The notes: generated by a model not told the origin, from the sequence alone. Shown: positions 24,010 to 36,593, counted from the stretch's first letter. The stretch: DNA of 64,000 nt from Brasenia schreberi (GCA_036023115.1 JAYKKT010000046.1:6018501-6082500), one strand, 5' to 3'. Translations and numbers: made by a program.

Positions 24010-26826
24010 ACCATAGTGCTTTATTTATGATAGTACTATGATTCAGAGAAAGATTCATATTCTATGTTTACAAGAGACAAAATGGGTTGGAGAAAAAGCA
24101 AAGGAGATAGAGGATACAGGTTTTAAATTATGGTACTCACGTAAAGAAAAGGCTCGAAATGGAGTTGGTATTATCATAAATAAAGATTTAAAGGAGAGTG
24201 TAGTAGACATACAACGATATGGTGACCGAATCATGACGTTGAAATTAGTGCAGAGGTTTTGAATATAGTTTGTGCTTACGCACCCCAAGTAGGACTAGAA
24301 GATAGTATAAAAACAGTTTTTTGGGAAGAGTTAGATAAGGTGTTTCAAAAGATTCCACAAAGGGAGATGATTTGTTTAGGAGGAGATTTAAATTGACATG
24401 TCGGCAGAGAGGCATTAGGATATCAAGGGATTCATGGAAACTTTGGTTTTGGGGATATAAACGAGGAAGGTAGGGAGATTTTAAATTTTGCTATGGCATT
24501 TGATCTCTTTATAGTCAATACAATCTTCAAAAAACGAGATGAACATTTAATTACTTATAAGAGTGGCTTATCACAAACACAAATTGATTACTTTATTTGT
24601 AGAAAAAAAAGATAGAGTGTGTTGTAAAGATTGTAAGGTAATTCCAGGAGAAAGCTTAACCACCCAACATCGACTTTTAGTTATGGATTTACAAAAAAAA
24701 AATAGACAAAGAAGAAAAGAGTGCATCGAGCTATTCGGACTAAATGGTGGAACATCAAAAGCGAGAAAGAAGATATATTTAAACAGAAAGTCTGTCAAGG
24801 AGATGTTTGGAATTATGTTGGCACACCCTGTGATATGTGGAATAATATGGCTATACATATTAGGAAAGTGGCGAAAGATGTGTTAGGGGTATCTAAGGGA
24901 GGTGTACCGGCACAAAAAGAAGCTTGGTGGTGGAGTGAAGTAGTACAAAATAAAATCAAGGCAAAGAGGGCATGTTACAAATTACATTATGCTAAGAAAA
25001 CTAGTGAAACTTTAGAAGCTTATAAGAAAGCAAAGAAGGAAGCGAAAAAGGCCGTTAGTGAAGCAAAAGCTAAGATTTGGGAGGACTTATATAAAAAACT
25101 CAACTCAAAAGAGGGTGAAAGAGATATTTTTAGGATAGCTAGGGCTAGAGATAAGAAAACTAAAGATTTTAATTATGTTAGATGCATAAAAGGTGAGGAT
25201 GAAAAAAATTTAGTGGCAAATAATGATATAAGAAATAGATGAAAAAACTATTTTTACAATCTTTTTAATGAAAATAAAGATGTTAGTATTAGTTTAGGAG
25301 TTTTAGTCAAGTCAAAAAAGTATATAAACCACAATTTCTACCGACGCATTCAAAAGAATGAAGTCAAAGAGGCTCTTAAACATATGAAGGGTGGTAAATC
25401 GGTAGGACCAGATAATATTCCAATAGAAGTTTGGAAAATACTAGGAGAATAGGAATCACTTGGCTCACAAGACTATTTAATGAAATATGAAAAAACCAAA
25501 AGATGCCCAAGGAATTGAGAGCAAGTACACTTATACCCATATATAAAAACAAGGGAGACATTCAAAATTGTGCGAATTATCGAGGTATCAAGTTAATGAG
25601 TCACACTATGAAATTATGGGAAAGAATTATCGAACTTAGGTTAAGACAAGTATCAAGTACAACAGAGAAGCAATTTGGATTCATGCCAGGCAAATCTACT
25701 ATTGAAGCGATTCACCTTTTGAGACGTCTTATGGAACATTTTAGAGCAAAAAAGAAAGACCTTCACATGATATTTATTTATCTAGAAAAAGCTTATGATA
25801 GGGTACCGAGGGAGGTTCTTTGGAGAACTTTGGAAAAAAGAGATATCCCACTGGCATATATTAACCTTATAAGAGACATGTATGATGGTGCAAAAACATG
25901 TGTGAGGACTCATGAAGGAACGACGGACTTCTTTGAAGTTAATATTGGGTTACATCAAGGATCAACTTTAAGTCCATACTTATTTATAATGGTGATGGAT
26001 GAGTTAACAAAACATATTCAAGATAAAGTACCTTGGTGTATGTTATTTGCATATGACATTGTATTAGTGGAGGAGTCTAAGGAAAAAGTTAATAGAAAAT
26101 TGGAACTATGGAGAGAAACATTAGAAAGCAAAGGCCTCCAACTCAGTAGAACAAAGACAATATATGGAATGTAAGTTTGATCATTTGGTTACTTCAGAGG
26201 ACATAGAAATTAAAATTGGCACACATTGCATTCCCCAAAAGGAAAGTTTTAAATACCTAGGATCAATTTTTCAGAGTGATAAAGAATTGATAGAGATGTT
26301 ACACATAGAATTAATGCTGGTTGGTTAAAATGGAGAGGAGCATCAGGTATTCTTTGTGATAAGAAGATACCATTAAAATTAAAAGGTAAATATTATAGAG
26401 CAGCAAGTAGGCCTGCCATGTTTTATGGTGAGTGTTGGGTAGTTAATCATCAACATGTACAAAAGATGTCTATGACAGAAATTAAGATGTTGAGATGGAT
26501 GAGTGGTCATACAAGAAAAGACCGTATACATAATGAGGTTATTAGAAACAAATTAGGAGTAGCACCAATAGAGGATAAAATGAGAGAACATCGTTTAAGA
26601 TGGTTTGGACATATAGAAAGAAGATCAAAAGAAGAACCGGTAAGAAGGTTAGAAAAACTAAATTTAGAAAATATTAAAAGAGGTAGAGGACGACCACAAA
26701 AGTGTTAGAAAGAAACAATAAAAAATTATCTATCTTATTGGGAGTTAACTGCTAACATGGCACACGATAGGGATCTGTGGAAACAAAGAATCCATGTAGC
26801 CGACCCCATCTAGTATGGGAAAAGGC
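24010..26826 (+). mobile_element. RTE-type LINE (non-LTR retrotransposon), defective
   Basis: Apurinic endonuclease remains come first (LCLQETKWVGEKAKE; NGVGIIINKDL), then the reverse transcriptase from about 25503: [72 protein letters not shown]. The C-terminal part reads [18 protein letters not shown] and [15 protein letters not shown] in another frame. The 3' end is AAAAGGCTTAGTTGTTGTAG and short TTG repeats, as in plant RTE elements. It is dead: the RT catalytic box is FAYD in place of FADD, a TGA stands in the endonuclease (GGDLN*HVG), and stops and frameshifts split the frame. The copy ends at a long (TA)n tract. Its 5' end is truncated or rearranged. It lies between the cyclin-L coding region and its likely leader. 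Confidence 0.88.
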
Positions 26827-26954
<128 letters not shown>

Positions 26955-27429
26955 ATGGATTCTCTAATTTCTAAGAAACATATAACCACAACATTCGTAA
27001 TACAAAACAATGTAAATATATGCATATTGAATTGTTAAATTGAAAAACATAGATGTAAATGTTCAAGTTATATGCATATCATCCTGTGTAGGCATTTTTG
27101 TGGCAGAGTTCCTAATTATTCTAGTATTCTGCACATGCATACGTATCATCCTGCATATGCATTTGTAAGAAGGCTTATAGAAGATCTTTCTATAAGAATA
27201 TGATTCAGGTTCCACAAACCTGATTCAGGTTATCATCTGAGTATGCATATGCATTTGTAAGAAGCCTCCTCTACCAACACCACGCAAAGCATAAAAATCA
27301 ATTAAACGAATCTTAAAATTGAACAACTGATTTGTACTAAATATCAATGACTCTACCAATTAAAACACTAGAAAATAGCGTTCTTCTTATGCCAAAACAC
27401 ACAAAGCAGATGAACACCGTGAATCTGGC

Positions 27430-27640
27430 AATTGCAAAAGCTGAAACACAAACCCCTACACAGGGAGAGAGTTAATGAAGGCGATCTAAAAAAGAAGAGA
27501 GAGAGAGAGTGTTGGCTTTGCCGCCGCCAAAGCAGGCGATCACGGCCGGTGGTGGTGGTGGTGGCACTAGAAGCCAGAGAGAAAGAGAGTTCGGGAGACG
27601 TCAAAGGTTGACGGATTTAGGGTCCAGGGTTTTATTAAAC
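27430..27640 (-). promoter_or_regulatory. Possible leader exon/promoter of the cyclin-L gene
   Basis: A G+C-rich island in A/T-rich surroundings. On the minus strand it holds (CT)n tracts, a CCACCACCACCACCACCGGC stretch and a TTTGGCGGCGGCAAAGCC palindrome, features usual in plant 5' UTRs. It lies 5.4 kb upstream of the cyclin-L start, and nothing else between them looks like a promoter. The link is inferred only. A leader intron of this length would contain the MITE and the RTE element. Confidence 0.3.
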
Positions 27641-30028
27641 ATGTGAACTAGATCGGGTCGACCCATATGGATATGGATCGACCCGCCTTGCAAGTTAAGC
27701 GGGCCGCTATGGTGGCCCGTGATAGCTAACAGCCCTAAGCCACAATGACCTAATTTTTCATTACAATGAGACAGAGTACTTCACTTGTCAGTGTTTTATC
27801 AAGAGAAACAACCAAATATGCACTAGGTGAAAATACCGGACAAGAAAGAATATGCGAATGTGTGAGAGTCAGAGAGCCTTCAAATGAGAGTGGCAACAAG
27901 CCTCGGAAAAATACAAGCTGGATTCCGTTGTTCTCTTCACACCCACGAAGAGCAGCTCTTAAGGCTTCCTTCACGTTCTCAACATACCTACGAACCAACC
28001 ATCGCTCGCCCTCAGAGTTATGCAATAATGCTATTCTACATCAGCAGGCACAATCCTTATGTTGAATGAAGGCAATTGCTTTAAGAAAGGTCAAACGCAA
28101 CTGCCCGCCTCTTCTCTGTCTCTCTTAATCAGCTACAGCAAAAATATTAGGGCTTCAGACCTTCCTTTTTTTGTGCGCTAAAGGGGAGAGACCTGAAACC
28201 GAGTCTCTCTCTGAGAAACCCACACCCACGATTTTGTGCATTGAGTGTGTCCCTTGGGCTGGATAGAGAAGGGCCAAAATGCCCATCAGAAGACACCATT
28301 CAAGGCAAACAGATGAACATCATCGCATTCAATAGAAGGCTTAACATACAGGACGCCAAACGACAAATTTATAAGTCCAAAAAGCCCACGTTAAACCCGT
28401 AGTTTTCATCGCACAAAAAAAGCGACTTAGATCTTAGGAAGGAAACAGAAAACCCACATAAATAAAAATGAAAAAACTCATAGACGGTATTCAAACATTA
28501 AATCTGGAAGATAACGAAAATGAGAAAACTCCAAATCCGTAGTCTTGGTCACAGATAAGCGAGTCACAAATAAACGATTCAAACAATAACGAAGAAGATA
28601 AAACTCGTAGACAGTATTTAGGCATTAAGAAGGAAGCTAGAGAAATCCCACGTGGAGATCGCAAATTGCAGTACCAGTTGCCGTTCTTCTTGAAGGATGC
28701 CTCGTCACGATGAACGCAAGTCCAAGTCGTGGCAGTTAGCGAAAACCCAACGTTGGTCGTCTTCTGAGGGAGACCGAAGAGAGTGACTAGTGAGGGAGAC
28801 GATAATGCAGATAGACGGGAAGGAGACACCCCACGTGTGGGCGTCTTTTGTGCAAGAGAGAGACCGAAAAGGTCAGTCAGAAAGAGACGAGAGAGCCCGC
28901 GGTAGAGGGAAAACTGCTCACTTTTCGGGTGTGAGAGAAGGCGGCCCCAACCGCCTCTCTTCTTCAGTTTTTTCCCTTTTGAGGCTCCTAATTTGATCAG
29001 TTCAAACGGCTTTCAAATGACTTCTTGACGCTATATTTGGATCCTGAATCGAACTGGACCCGAACATTTGATCTTTTTTCCGTGCTTTCACACTCTTTGT
29101 GGAGTTTCGATCATAAAAATTGTTGCAGGCTTCTCGAACATGGCTTCAGTAAGGAACTCGGCTCTAGTTTGCTTGGATTATGCACCTTAAGATTTTATTT
29201 TGTTGCTTCCCTATGTATGAACTTTAAAACCCCGAATTAGCTTGTCATGCCACTTTTCTCCACAACCAAACTAAATAATTATATTAAAATGTTTTTAAAG
29301 CATCTTTCGTATATTTTGAAGTATATTGTTGTTTTCATTTTCAATGTAGAATTTGTTATAGAACTTTAAATTTCAAATAAAAATTGAGGTACTTACATAT
29401 ACCCCTTCTTTAGCATCAATTGACTTATGACAAGTTGATGACAAAGATAGCAAAAAGAATAATTATTTTTATCAAAATAGATCCAATTCAAAAGCAAAAG
29501 AAAATCTTGTTCCTTGCGAAGATTCAATCTTGTGGGGCATCTTGCCATGAACCGGCTCAATGCACTGAGTGCAAGACAACGATTTCAAAATTGACTTGTG
29601 GGGCAACCACGAACCATCTCATTGACATAGTAGATGTTTTGTTGTTGAAAATGTTGGTTTTGCAAATAAATGTTTTGTTGTTGAAAGATGCTCCTATTGA
29701 TCAAGCTATTCTTTCCAAAACAAATCTTCTAAGCTTTCTTGAAATTCTGTTCCCTCGAGAATTTGATATCCTTGAAAATTCTTAGCTAACTCGGTTTTGG
29801 ACCTTTTTTGTTAAAATTTGCTTAGAACATTTTGCTTCTTGAGTTATTTATTTTATAAGGTTTTGAAATTATATGAAAATATACGATATAATGCCTTTAA
29901 TTACCTTGAAAACATGGAATTTTAAATGCATGATCCTGCAAAACAGACGAGTCTATACACAAAAACAAAATCTAGTAAACTATCAAAATGAAAGAAAAGC
30001 AATATCGATTGAAGTATAGCACAATGAT

Positions 30029-30030
<2 letters not shown>
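27640..30030. other. No recognised gene
   Basis: Open frames occur (for example 27750-28025 and 28491-28829 on the minus strand, 29420-29785 on the plus strand) but none has a known motif. The stretch 27700-28300 is less A/T-rich than its surroundings. A CACACCACGTGGG-like G-box word (CCCCACGTG) is at about 28830. Confidence 0.35.

Positions 30031-30031
<1 letters not shown>

Positions 30032-30100
<69 letters not shown>
30032..30100. repeat. (TA)n microsatellite
   Basis: About 68 bases of TA. A compound (CT)n(TA)n tract follows at 30611-30638. Confidence 0.95.
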
Positions 30101-30102
<2 letters not shown>

Positions 30103-30929
30103 TGAAGCATCTTTACAATTAGTAGACTAGAATAAATTAGTCTGCATGATGAGTCTAGATCAAACCCTATTAATACCTCAGTGAGAAAAATATGGAATGC
30201 TCAATTACAGACATGAAGTGCGTGCACAAACAAGCCGTGCACATAAAAATGAATTTCAATACATATGAACAGTCCTAAAATCGTGGTCAATGATAAGTAC
30301 ATGGAACTGCCTATAAATCCAAAGAAGGAAAGAGCATGAAGCAGAGTAGAGTCTAAGCATAAAGTGTATGTCCAGGCAAAATATATATACACAACGATCC
30401 AATCAACAAAGAGGCATGAAGAATATACATGAAACGGTACATCAAGAAGAACCCGCAACACTTGCCACTGTGTTGATCAAAAGAACCTTCTGGTGCTCAA
30501 GGGTTTTGAGTTAATCCAGTGGCACATATAGGAATTCCTGTAGGGTTTTGGGTCAGCTAATAATATTCCAATAAAAGTTGAGTCAGGTTCAGGTCAACCC
30601 AAAACTGACCTCTCTCTCTCTCTCTATATATATATAGTTAGAGAGAGGGAACCACGACATCAATGCAATTGGTGTAATAGATCCACACCATATGATAAAA
30701 AAGTTAGGAATGATTAAAATTCAAATTCAAACTAACTTAAAAAAGTATCAATAAAAAAGTAGGAAGTATATTTGTATTTTTTTTCTTTAACTTTTGAATC
30801 TTAGCTATCCTATCTACTTGATTAGATGGTTTAGAGTTGGTGCACTAGTACACTCATGATTACATGATACACCAATTATCAGTTCTTCAACTCTCTTTAT
30901 ATTCATGTCTGTGCAGCTGCACGTATATT

Positions 30930-31345
30930 ATACATAAAAATACATACGTGTATATATACATACATACATATATATACATACATACATATACATACATATA
31001 TACATATACATATACAGTATACATATGCATATACACACATGTATATACATATATACATATATTATATATATGTACATGCATATATATACATATATACCTA
31101 TATATACATTTATATATACACCTATATATACATATACATATACACGTATATGTGTGATTGTACATATATACATATACATAGGGGTATTTGTATGATATGA
31201 ATGTTACGTAAAATTGTTTACATATTGGGGCTGACCTGAACCTGACCGGGTTCGTTTTGTATCCAAGGAATACGTCCAGAAGAAAATCATGCTGAATTCG
31301 GGTCTCTGGGGTGACCCGATTTGCCACCCCTATTTCTGGCGCGGC
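30930..31345 (-). repeat. Dispersed element GGCAAATCGG + TACATA tail, copy 2
   Basis: Read on the minus strand it starts at about 31335 with ATAGGGGTGGCAAATCGGGT followed by CACC, then AACCCGGTCAGGTTCAGGTC and CAGCCCCAATAT, and passes near 31180 into about 240 bases of degenerate TACATA/TATACA repeat. Order and wording match the copy at 15437-15660. Open frames of [10 protein letters not shown] type over the tail are artefacts. Confidence 0.6.
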
Positions 31346-31865
31346 TGCTTCGACCTCCAAGGTCGGAGGAGTGCAAAAAATTAAATAGCAAGTAGTTCTA
31401 CAAGATCCACTGGGAAACGGGACGGGAAACCACTCGAGTTAGTTGCTCGAAAAGCCCACGAACGGAAAACCACTCGAGTTAGTTGCTCATACGGTCATGT
31501 CGGAAGATTGCTGGAGTTTGTTGCTATTGTAGCAATGATCGTGGAGCACAAGTGCCATCGGCAGAGAAGAGGCTGAGATGTTGTTGTCTAGTTTGATAGT
31601 ATCTATGCCAAGAAGGCAAAATCTATTGATGTTACATTGTCAAGAAAAAAAATGAGATACGATATATCGATTGCGTCATATATGGAAAATTCGTTACATT
31701 ACGCTTTATCCATCTAACGGCTCTACGAGAACGCTTGGTTTGGTTAACATCATACCGTCCAGTATCAATGCCAAAAATGATAATGCAATGGGGCGCAGAT
31801 TCTAGGAGCATTCAGTTACGAAGAAATTCAGTGTCATCAACAGCGAAAATCTTATTGAACATGTC

Positions 31866-33296
31866 ATGATCTTGGGCCAGTACCTGTCGGGTTTTCAAAG
31901 AAGCTGCTCGCTCGTCCCGCATTTGGGATCGATGGAAGCGAATACAAATTTCATTTTCAGGCTGTTGTGGAAGTACAAAGGCTGCGTGGAGGTACCAAGA
32001 CAAATCCATTGTAAGCTGGTCACCATGGCGGAGTTTCATTTTCGCAACTGGAACACATTGTTAATGGCTTACTCTCAGGGTGAATGCCCCACCGAGGCTT
32101 TTGCAATATTCAGGTATATTCATGAGAAGGGTGTGATCGACGATAGCTTCACTCATGCTTTTGTTCTCAAGGCGTGTAGTGATTCCGAAGATTTTGATAA
32201 AGGAATTCAAGTTCATGGGCATACCATCAAGCGGGGATTCGAGTCTCATGTTTATGTACAGACAGCACTTATTACCATGTATGGATCTTGTGGGCATTCT
32301 CGTTACGCCGTCCAAGTATTCGACATAATGCCCCAAAGAAATCTAGTTAGTTGGAATGCATTGATCACAAGCCTAACGAAATGCGGAGAGGTGAAGGTTG
32401 CTCGTATGCTCTTTGACAAGATGACAGAGCGAAATGTTGTCTCATGGACCGGCATGATTGATGGGTATACAAGAAGAAACCAATTTCTTGAAGCATTGAT
32501 TCTTTTTCATGAAATGTGGCTTCAAAACATTAAACCGAATGAGATAACCATGCTGACAGTTTTTCCTGCCATCTCTGGCTCGGGGTCTCTAGAATTTGGG
32601 CGACAAATCCATGCAAGCAGCAAAAGGTTTGGCTTCACGATGGATGTTCGTGTGACCAATGCGCTGTTAGATATGTATGCTAAATGTGGGAGCATAAACA
32701 ATGTGTTCCGCTTGTTTGAGGAGATTTCTAAGAAGAACTTGGTCTCTTATACATCAATGATCTCGGCGTTTGCAATGCATGGTCTAGCTAACAAGGCCAT
32801 GAAACAATTTGATTGCATGCGAGAAAAGGGAGTGACGCCAAACGAGGTCACATTTCTTAGCATCTTGAATGCTTGTAGCCATGGAGGTCTGTTGGAAGAG
32901 GGCCGCCGGTGTTTTCTTTCCATGGTTCATGAGTATGGTTTATCCCCAGGAGTGAAGCATTATGGTTGTATGATTGACCTGCTTGGCAGAGCAGGGTTGC
33001 TGGAGGAGGCTGAGAAGCTCATAATTGACATGCCTTTGGAGGCCAACGTCATCCTTTGGAGGACCTTGCTAAGTGCTTGTTATGTGCATGGGAATGTTGA
33101 GTTGGGTCAACGTGTGCTTTTCCACATTTTGGAACTAGAAAAAGAGTACGGTGGTGATTATATTCTTCTCTCAAACATATATTCATCAGCGGGCAAATGG
33201 GATGATGCTCAAAGTATTAGAAGGCTGCTGAATGAGAGAATTGCATCCAAAATGCCTGGTTGCAGTTCGGTTGATGAAAAGACAAGCTGCAACTAA
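31866..33296 (+). CDS. PLS-class pentatricopeptide repeat protein, E-type
   Basis: Single-exon gene of 476 codons, as usual for plant PPR genes. Such proteins act in mitochondria or chloroplasts, binding RNA in one-repeat-one-base fashion for editing or processing. Repeats run from about residue 60 to 400: WNTLLMAYSQGECPTEAFAI, FVLKACSDSEDFDKGIQVHG, YVQTALITMYGSCGHS, LVSWNALITSLTKCGEVKVA, VVSWTGMIDGYTRRNQFLEA, VTNALLDMYAKCGSINN, VTFLSILNACSHGGLLEEG, VKHYGCMIDLLGRAGLLEEA. An E-type domain follows (NVILWRTLLSACYVHGNVEL, YILLSNIYSSAGKWDDAQ, KMPGCSSVD). No DYW domain, so it would need a DYW partner if it edits RNA. It resembles my memory of Arabidopsis At1g09220 (mitochondrial). The start could also be the ATG at 31932. 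The first 55 residues are basic and hydrophobic enough for an organelle presequence. An AATAAA lies 26 bases after the stop. Confidence 0.93.
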   Translation: MILGQYLSGFQRSCSLVPHLGSMEANTNFIFRLLWKYKGCVEVPRQIHCKLVTMAEFHFRNWNTLLMAYSQGECPTEAFAIFRYIHEKGVIDDSFTHAFVLKACSDSEDFDKGIQVHGHTIKRGFESHVYVQTALITMYGSCGHSRYAVQVFDIMPQRNLVSWNALITSLTKCGEVKVARMLFDKMTERNVVSWTGMIDGYTRRNQFLEALILFHEMWLQNIKPNEITMLTVFPAISGSGSLEFGRQIHASSKRFGFTMDVRVTNALLDMYAKCGSINNVFRLFEEISKKNLVSYTSMISAFAMHGLANKAMKQFDCMREKGVTPNEVTFLSILNACSHGGLLEEGRRCFLSMVHEYGLSPGVKHYGCMIDLLGRAGLLEEAEKLIIDMPLEANVILWRTLLSACYVHGNVELGQRVLFHILELEKEYGGDYILLSNIYSSAGKWDDAQSIRRLLNERIASKMPGCSSVDEKTSCN

Positions 33297-33321
33297 GCCT
33301 CAAATGCTTCCTCTGGTACAT

Positions 33322-33327
33322 AATAAA
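33322..33327 (+). terminator. Poly(A) signal of the PPR gene
   Basis: AATAAA 26 bases after the PPR stop. The RTE insertion begins only about 27 bases further on, so the cleavage site and GT-rich downstream elements may now be provided by the transposon. Confidence 0.5.
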
Positions 33328-33596
33328 TTTCTTTATTCAGACTGTTTTGTTTGTCTTTCAAAAGGAAAGTTTTAAATACCTAGGGTCAATTTTTCATAGT
33401 GATGGAAGAATTGATGGAGATGCTACGCATAGAATTAATGCTGGTTGGTTAAAATGAAGAGGACCATCAAGTATTTTTTGTGATAAGAAGATACCATTAA
33501 AGTTAAAAGGTAAATATTATAGAGCAGCAATTAGGCCTGCCATGTTTTATGGTTCCGAGTGTTTGAGCAGTTAATCATCAACATGTACAAAAGATG

Positions 33597-33908
33597 TGTA
33601 GAGAATGAACTTCATATTATTCAATAGAAACCACACTTACATTGAACGGCAGATTGGAGGCATTCCTTCAATCTGCCTTAAGCCCAAAATCTGCTTCACA
33701 GAGCAGCCGTCCTCCTCTTTTTTCTTAATGCTTCTCTATAACCCTAATCACCTATTAATACCCTATCTAACTTAATTTCCTAATCTATCCCTATTAAGAA
33801 TTAACTATTTCTAAGATGACATAAGACTCAAAATGACAAACTAACATGAGACAGAAATTATTTACATAACTTGACTCTCATTACATGCAAAGACAACTTT
33901 CCTTAACA
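33597..33908 (-). repeat. Copia 3' LTR (312 bp)
   Basis: Begins (plus strand) TGTAGAGAATGAAC and ends TTTCCTTAACA. It carries 31 bases absent from the other LTR at about 33645-33675; these contain an inverted repeat CAGATTG...CAATCTG. Confidence 0.95.
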
Positions 33909-33920
33909 CTCCCCCTCAAG
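33909..33920 (-). other. Polypurine tract of the copia element
   Basis: Minus strand TTGAGGGGGAG directly before the 3' LTR (TGTTAAGG), the site for plus-strand DNA priming. Confidence 0.85.
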
Positions 33921-36570
33921 TTGGGTGGAAAATGTTGATGACACCCAACTTGGATAAGGTCTCCTTTAATAGCTTGCTGGTAGTAGGTTTAGTTAAAAAA
34001 TCAGCCCTCTGTTTGGAAGAATGAACATACACCAGCTGGAATTCTTTGGTAGATATCTTCTCTCTGATGAAGTGGCAGTCAATTTCTATGTGCTTGGTCC
34101 TTTCGTGATAAACTGGATTAGATGCCATCTGAATTGCTGCACTGCTATCACAATATAAAGGTATAGGATGTTTAAGTGAATAACCCAATTAAGTAATCAA
34201 TGAAGATATCTATTTTCCTTCACACATTGCTTGTGCTATAGCTCTATATTCAGCTTTTGCCGTAGATCTTGCAACCACTATCTGTTTTTTGCTTTTCTAA
34301 GATATAATATTACCCCAAGTAAAGTAACATAACCAGTAGTTGACTTTATGTCATCGTAAGAACCTGCCCAGTCAGCATCAGAATAAAGTTCAATGTCCAA
34401 ATTTGATGATTTCGAATAAAGTAAACCCATTCCTGAAGTTGATTTGAGATATCGAAGAAATTTATACACTGCATCCATCTGATTTTTAGTTGGTGAATGC
34501 ATATATCTGCTCACAATCTCAACTGCATATGCAATGTCTGGTTGAGTAATGGTTAAATATATGAGTTTATCGACTAGCTTCTAATATTTATGAATGTCTT
34601 TGAACTCTTCACTGTCGCCGTTAAAAAATTTTTGGTTCACCTTCATTGGAATGTCACTAAATTTACATTCAAGCATTTGAAGGTCGTCAAGGAGATCCAT
34701 GAGATATTTTCTCTGAGTCAAGTAGATACCTTGGTTAGAGTAAAGAACTTCTATGCCCAAGAAACAGTGAAGCCTGCCCAGATCCTTAATATCAAATAAT
34801 TTATGAAGGCTCATTTTCAACTTTGATATTTCTTCAAGGTCATCTCCTGTAACAATAATGTCATCAACATAAACTGACAGAATCGATATTTTGGTCCCTT
34901 TCTTGAAGAATATGGTATGATCATTGAGGCTTCTGCTGTATCCCAAACTACACACTGCTTTGCTGAATTTATAAAACCAGTCTCTTGGAGACTGTTTCAA
35001 CCCATATATGGCTTTATTAAGTTTACATACCTGATTAGAAGATGACAAATTTCTGGTCATTCCTGGAGGTAGTTCTATGTATACTTCTTCATTTAAGTCT
35101 CCCTGTAAGAAAGCATTCTTAACATCCAATTGCCATAGGTCTCATCCCAAATTTGCTGCCATGCTAAGAAGTATTCTGATTGATGTAAGTTTAGCGACAG
35201 GTGCAAAGGTCTCTGTATAATCAATGCCATATGACTGATTGTATCCTTTAGTAACCAATCTAGTTTTATATCTCTCCACTGTTCCATCTGCCTTATATTT
35301 AATAGTAAACACCCACTTGTACCCTACTGAATGCCTATTTGATGTGATGGTCCAAGTATTGTTTTTAACCAGAGTATTCAGTTCTTCGTCAATTGTAGCT
35401 TTCCATAAGGGGCACTGAATCGCTTCTTCAAACTTTGAAGGAATCTTTTGTTTTTCAGCACTCATAATGAAGGTTTGATAGCTCTGAGAAGTATTAACAT
35501 ATGACACATAATTAGAAATTGGATATCTTGCACATGCACGCTTACCTTTGCGAATAACAATAGGAATCGCCAGGTCATTATCCACTTGTACTTGAGGATC
35601 TGATTCAGGAGAAATCTCTTTAGCATATGGTTCTTTTGGAGTGTACACAATCTTTTGGTGTCCTTTCTTGTACGTCAGAATCTCTTTGGATGATTGTTGG
35701 TGCTCATTCTGACTTTCAACTATCTCAGGATACTCCCCCTCACTAGGAACTAGTGGAAGGACACAATCTGTAGGTGGAGAAGCTTCCAGGGAAGGAGAGT
35801 AATAAGGAGTAAGTTCGAAGAAAGTGACATCCCTGGAAACGTATAGTTTTTGAAGCAAGGGATCGTAACATTTATACCCCTTTTGAGAGGTAGAGTAGCC
35901 CAGAAAAATACACTTAGTGGACTTTGCAGCCAGTTTATCACGATGAGGAAGAAGAATATGGACAAAACAGGTACACCCAAAGAGACGAGGAACAAGATGA
36001 AAAGGTTTGGAGGAAAAGGTTTGGAGGCTTTAGTAAGAGTATGAATAGGACTCTCTCCCTGAAGAGTATGACTGGGCATGCGATTGATAAGATAAATGGC
36101 AGTAAGAACAGCTTCTCCCCAATAGAACTTGGAAACATTACTTTGAAGTAGAAGAGTTATGGCAACCTCCAAAATATGATGATTACTTTGTTCAGCAAGA
36201 CCATTCTGCTGAGGTGTATAGGGACAGGTAGTCTGATGAACAATGCCCTGGGCTTGGAGATACTTGGCTAACTCAGTCCCAACGTATTCTCCCCCATTAT
36301 CAGACCGAAGAATTTTAAAAGTAGCATAGAATTGAGTATAAATAAATTTATGCACAATGGGAAAAATAGAAGCAACTTCAGACTTTGATTTCATTAAGTA
36401 CACGATGGTAAGTCGAGTACAATCATCAATGAAGGATACAAAATACTTATGACCAAACAAAGAGTTGACTGGACTAGGACCCCATACATCTGAGTGAAGA
36501 AGTTCAAAAGGTTGAGAGCACCAAAAATCACTTAAAAGATAAGAGACTCTATGGTGTTTCCCAAGTTGAC
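33916..36570 (-). pseudogene. Copia pol: integrase, reverse transcriptase, RNase H
   Basis: Integrase: CEVCQLGKHHRVSYL, LHSDVWGPSPV, FVSFIDDCTR, ILRSDNGGEYVG and PYTPQQNGLAEQSN, which keep the D,D,E positions. After about 36040 the frame shifts and continues [17 protein letters not shown] to [27 protein letters not shown], a premature TGA where W is expected before DLWQLDVKNAFLQGD, then AIYGLKQSPRDWFYKF and the catalytic SVYVDDIIVTGDD, which is intact. Another stop follows FKDIHKY. RNase [49 protein letters not shown]. It is a recently broken pol; domains are recognisable end to end. Confidence 0.92.
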
Positions 36571-36593
36571 ATACTTCACATTGAAACAGAAAT

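Noticed and set aside
24721..25242. Lys-rich 173-codon frame as a cellular gene
   Set aside because: It lies between the endonuclease and RT of the RTE element, and a KAYKKAKKEAKKAV-type linker is usual there.
29420..29785. 121-codon plus-strand frame with two CxxC-like pairs
   Set aside because: SCGASCHEPAQCTECK suggested a zinc finger, but spacing fits no family and the rest is low-complexity Leu/Val; not supported as a gene.
35142..35858. Host gene candidate on the minus strand
   Set aside because: It is the integrase-RT linker and RT start of the copia element ([19 protein letters not shown]).
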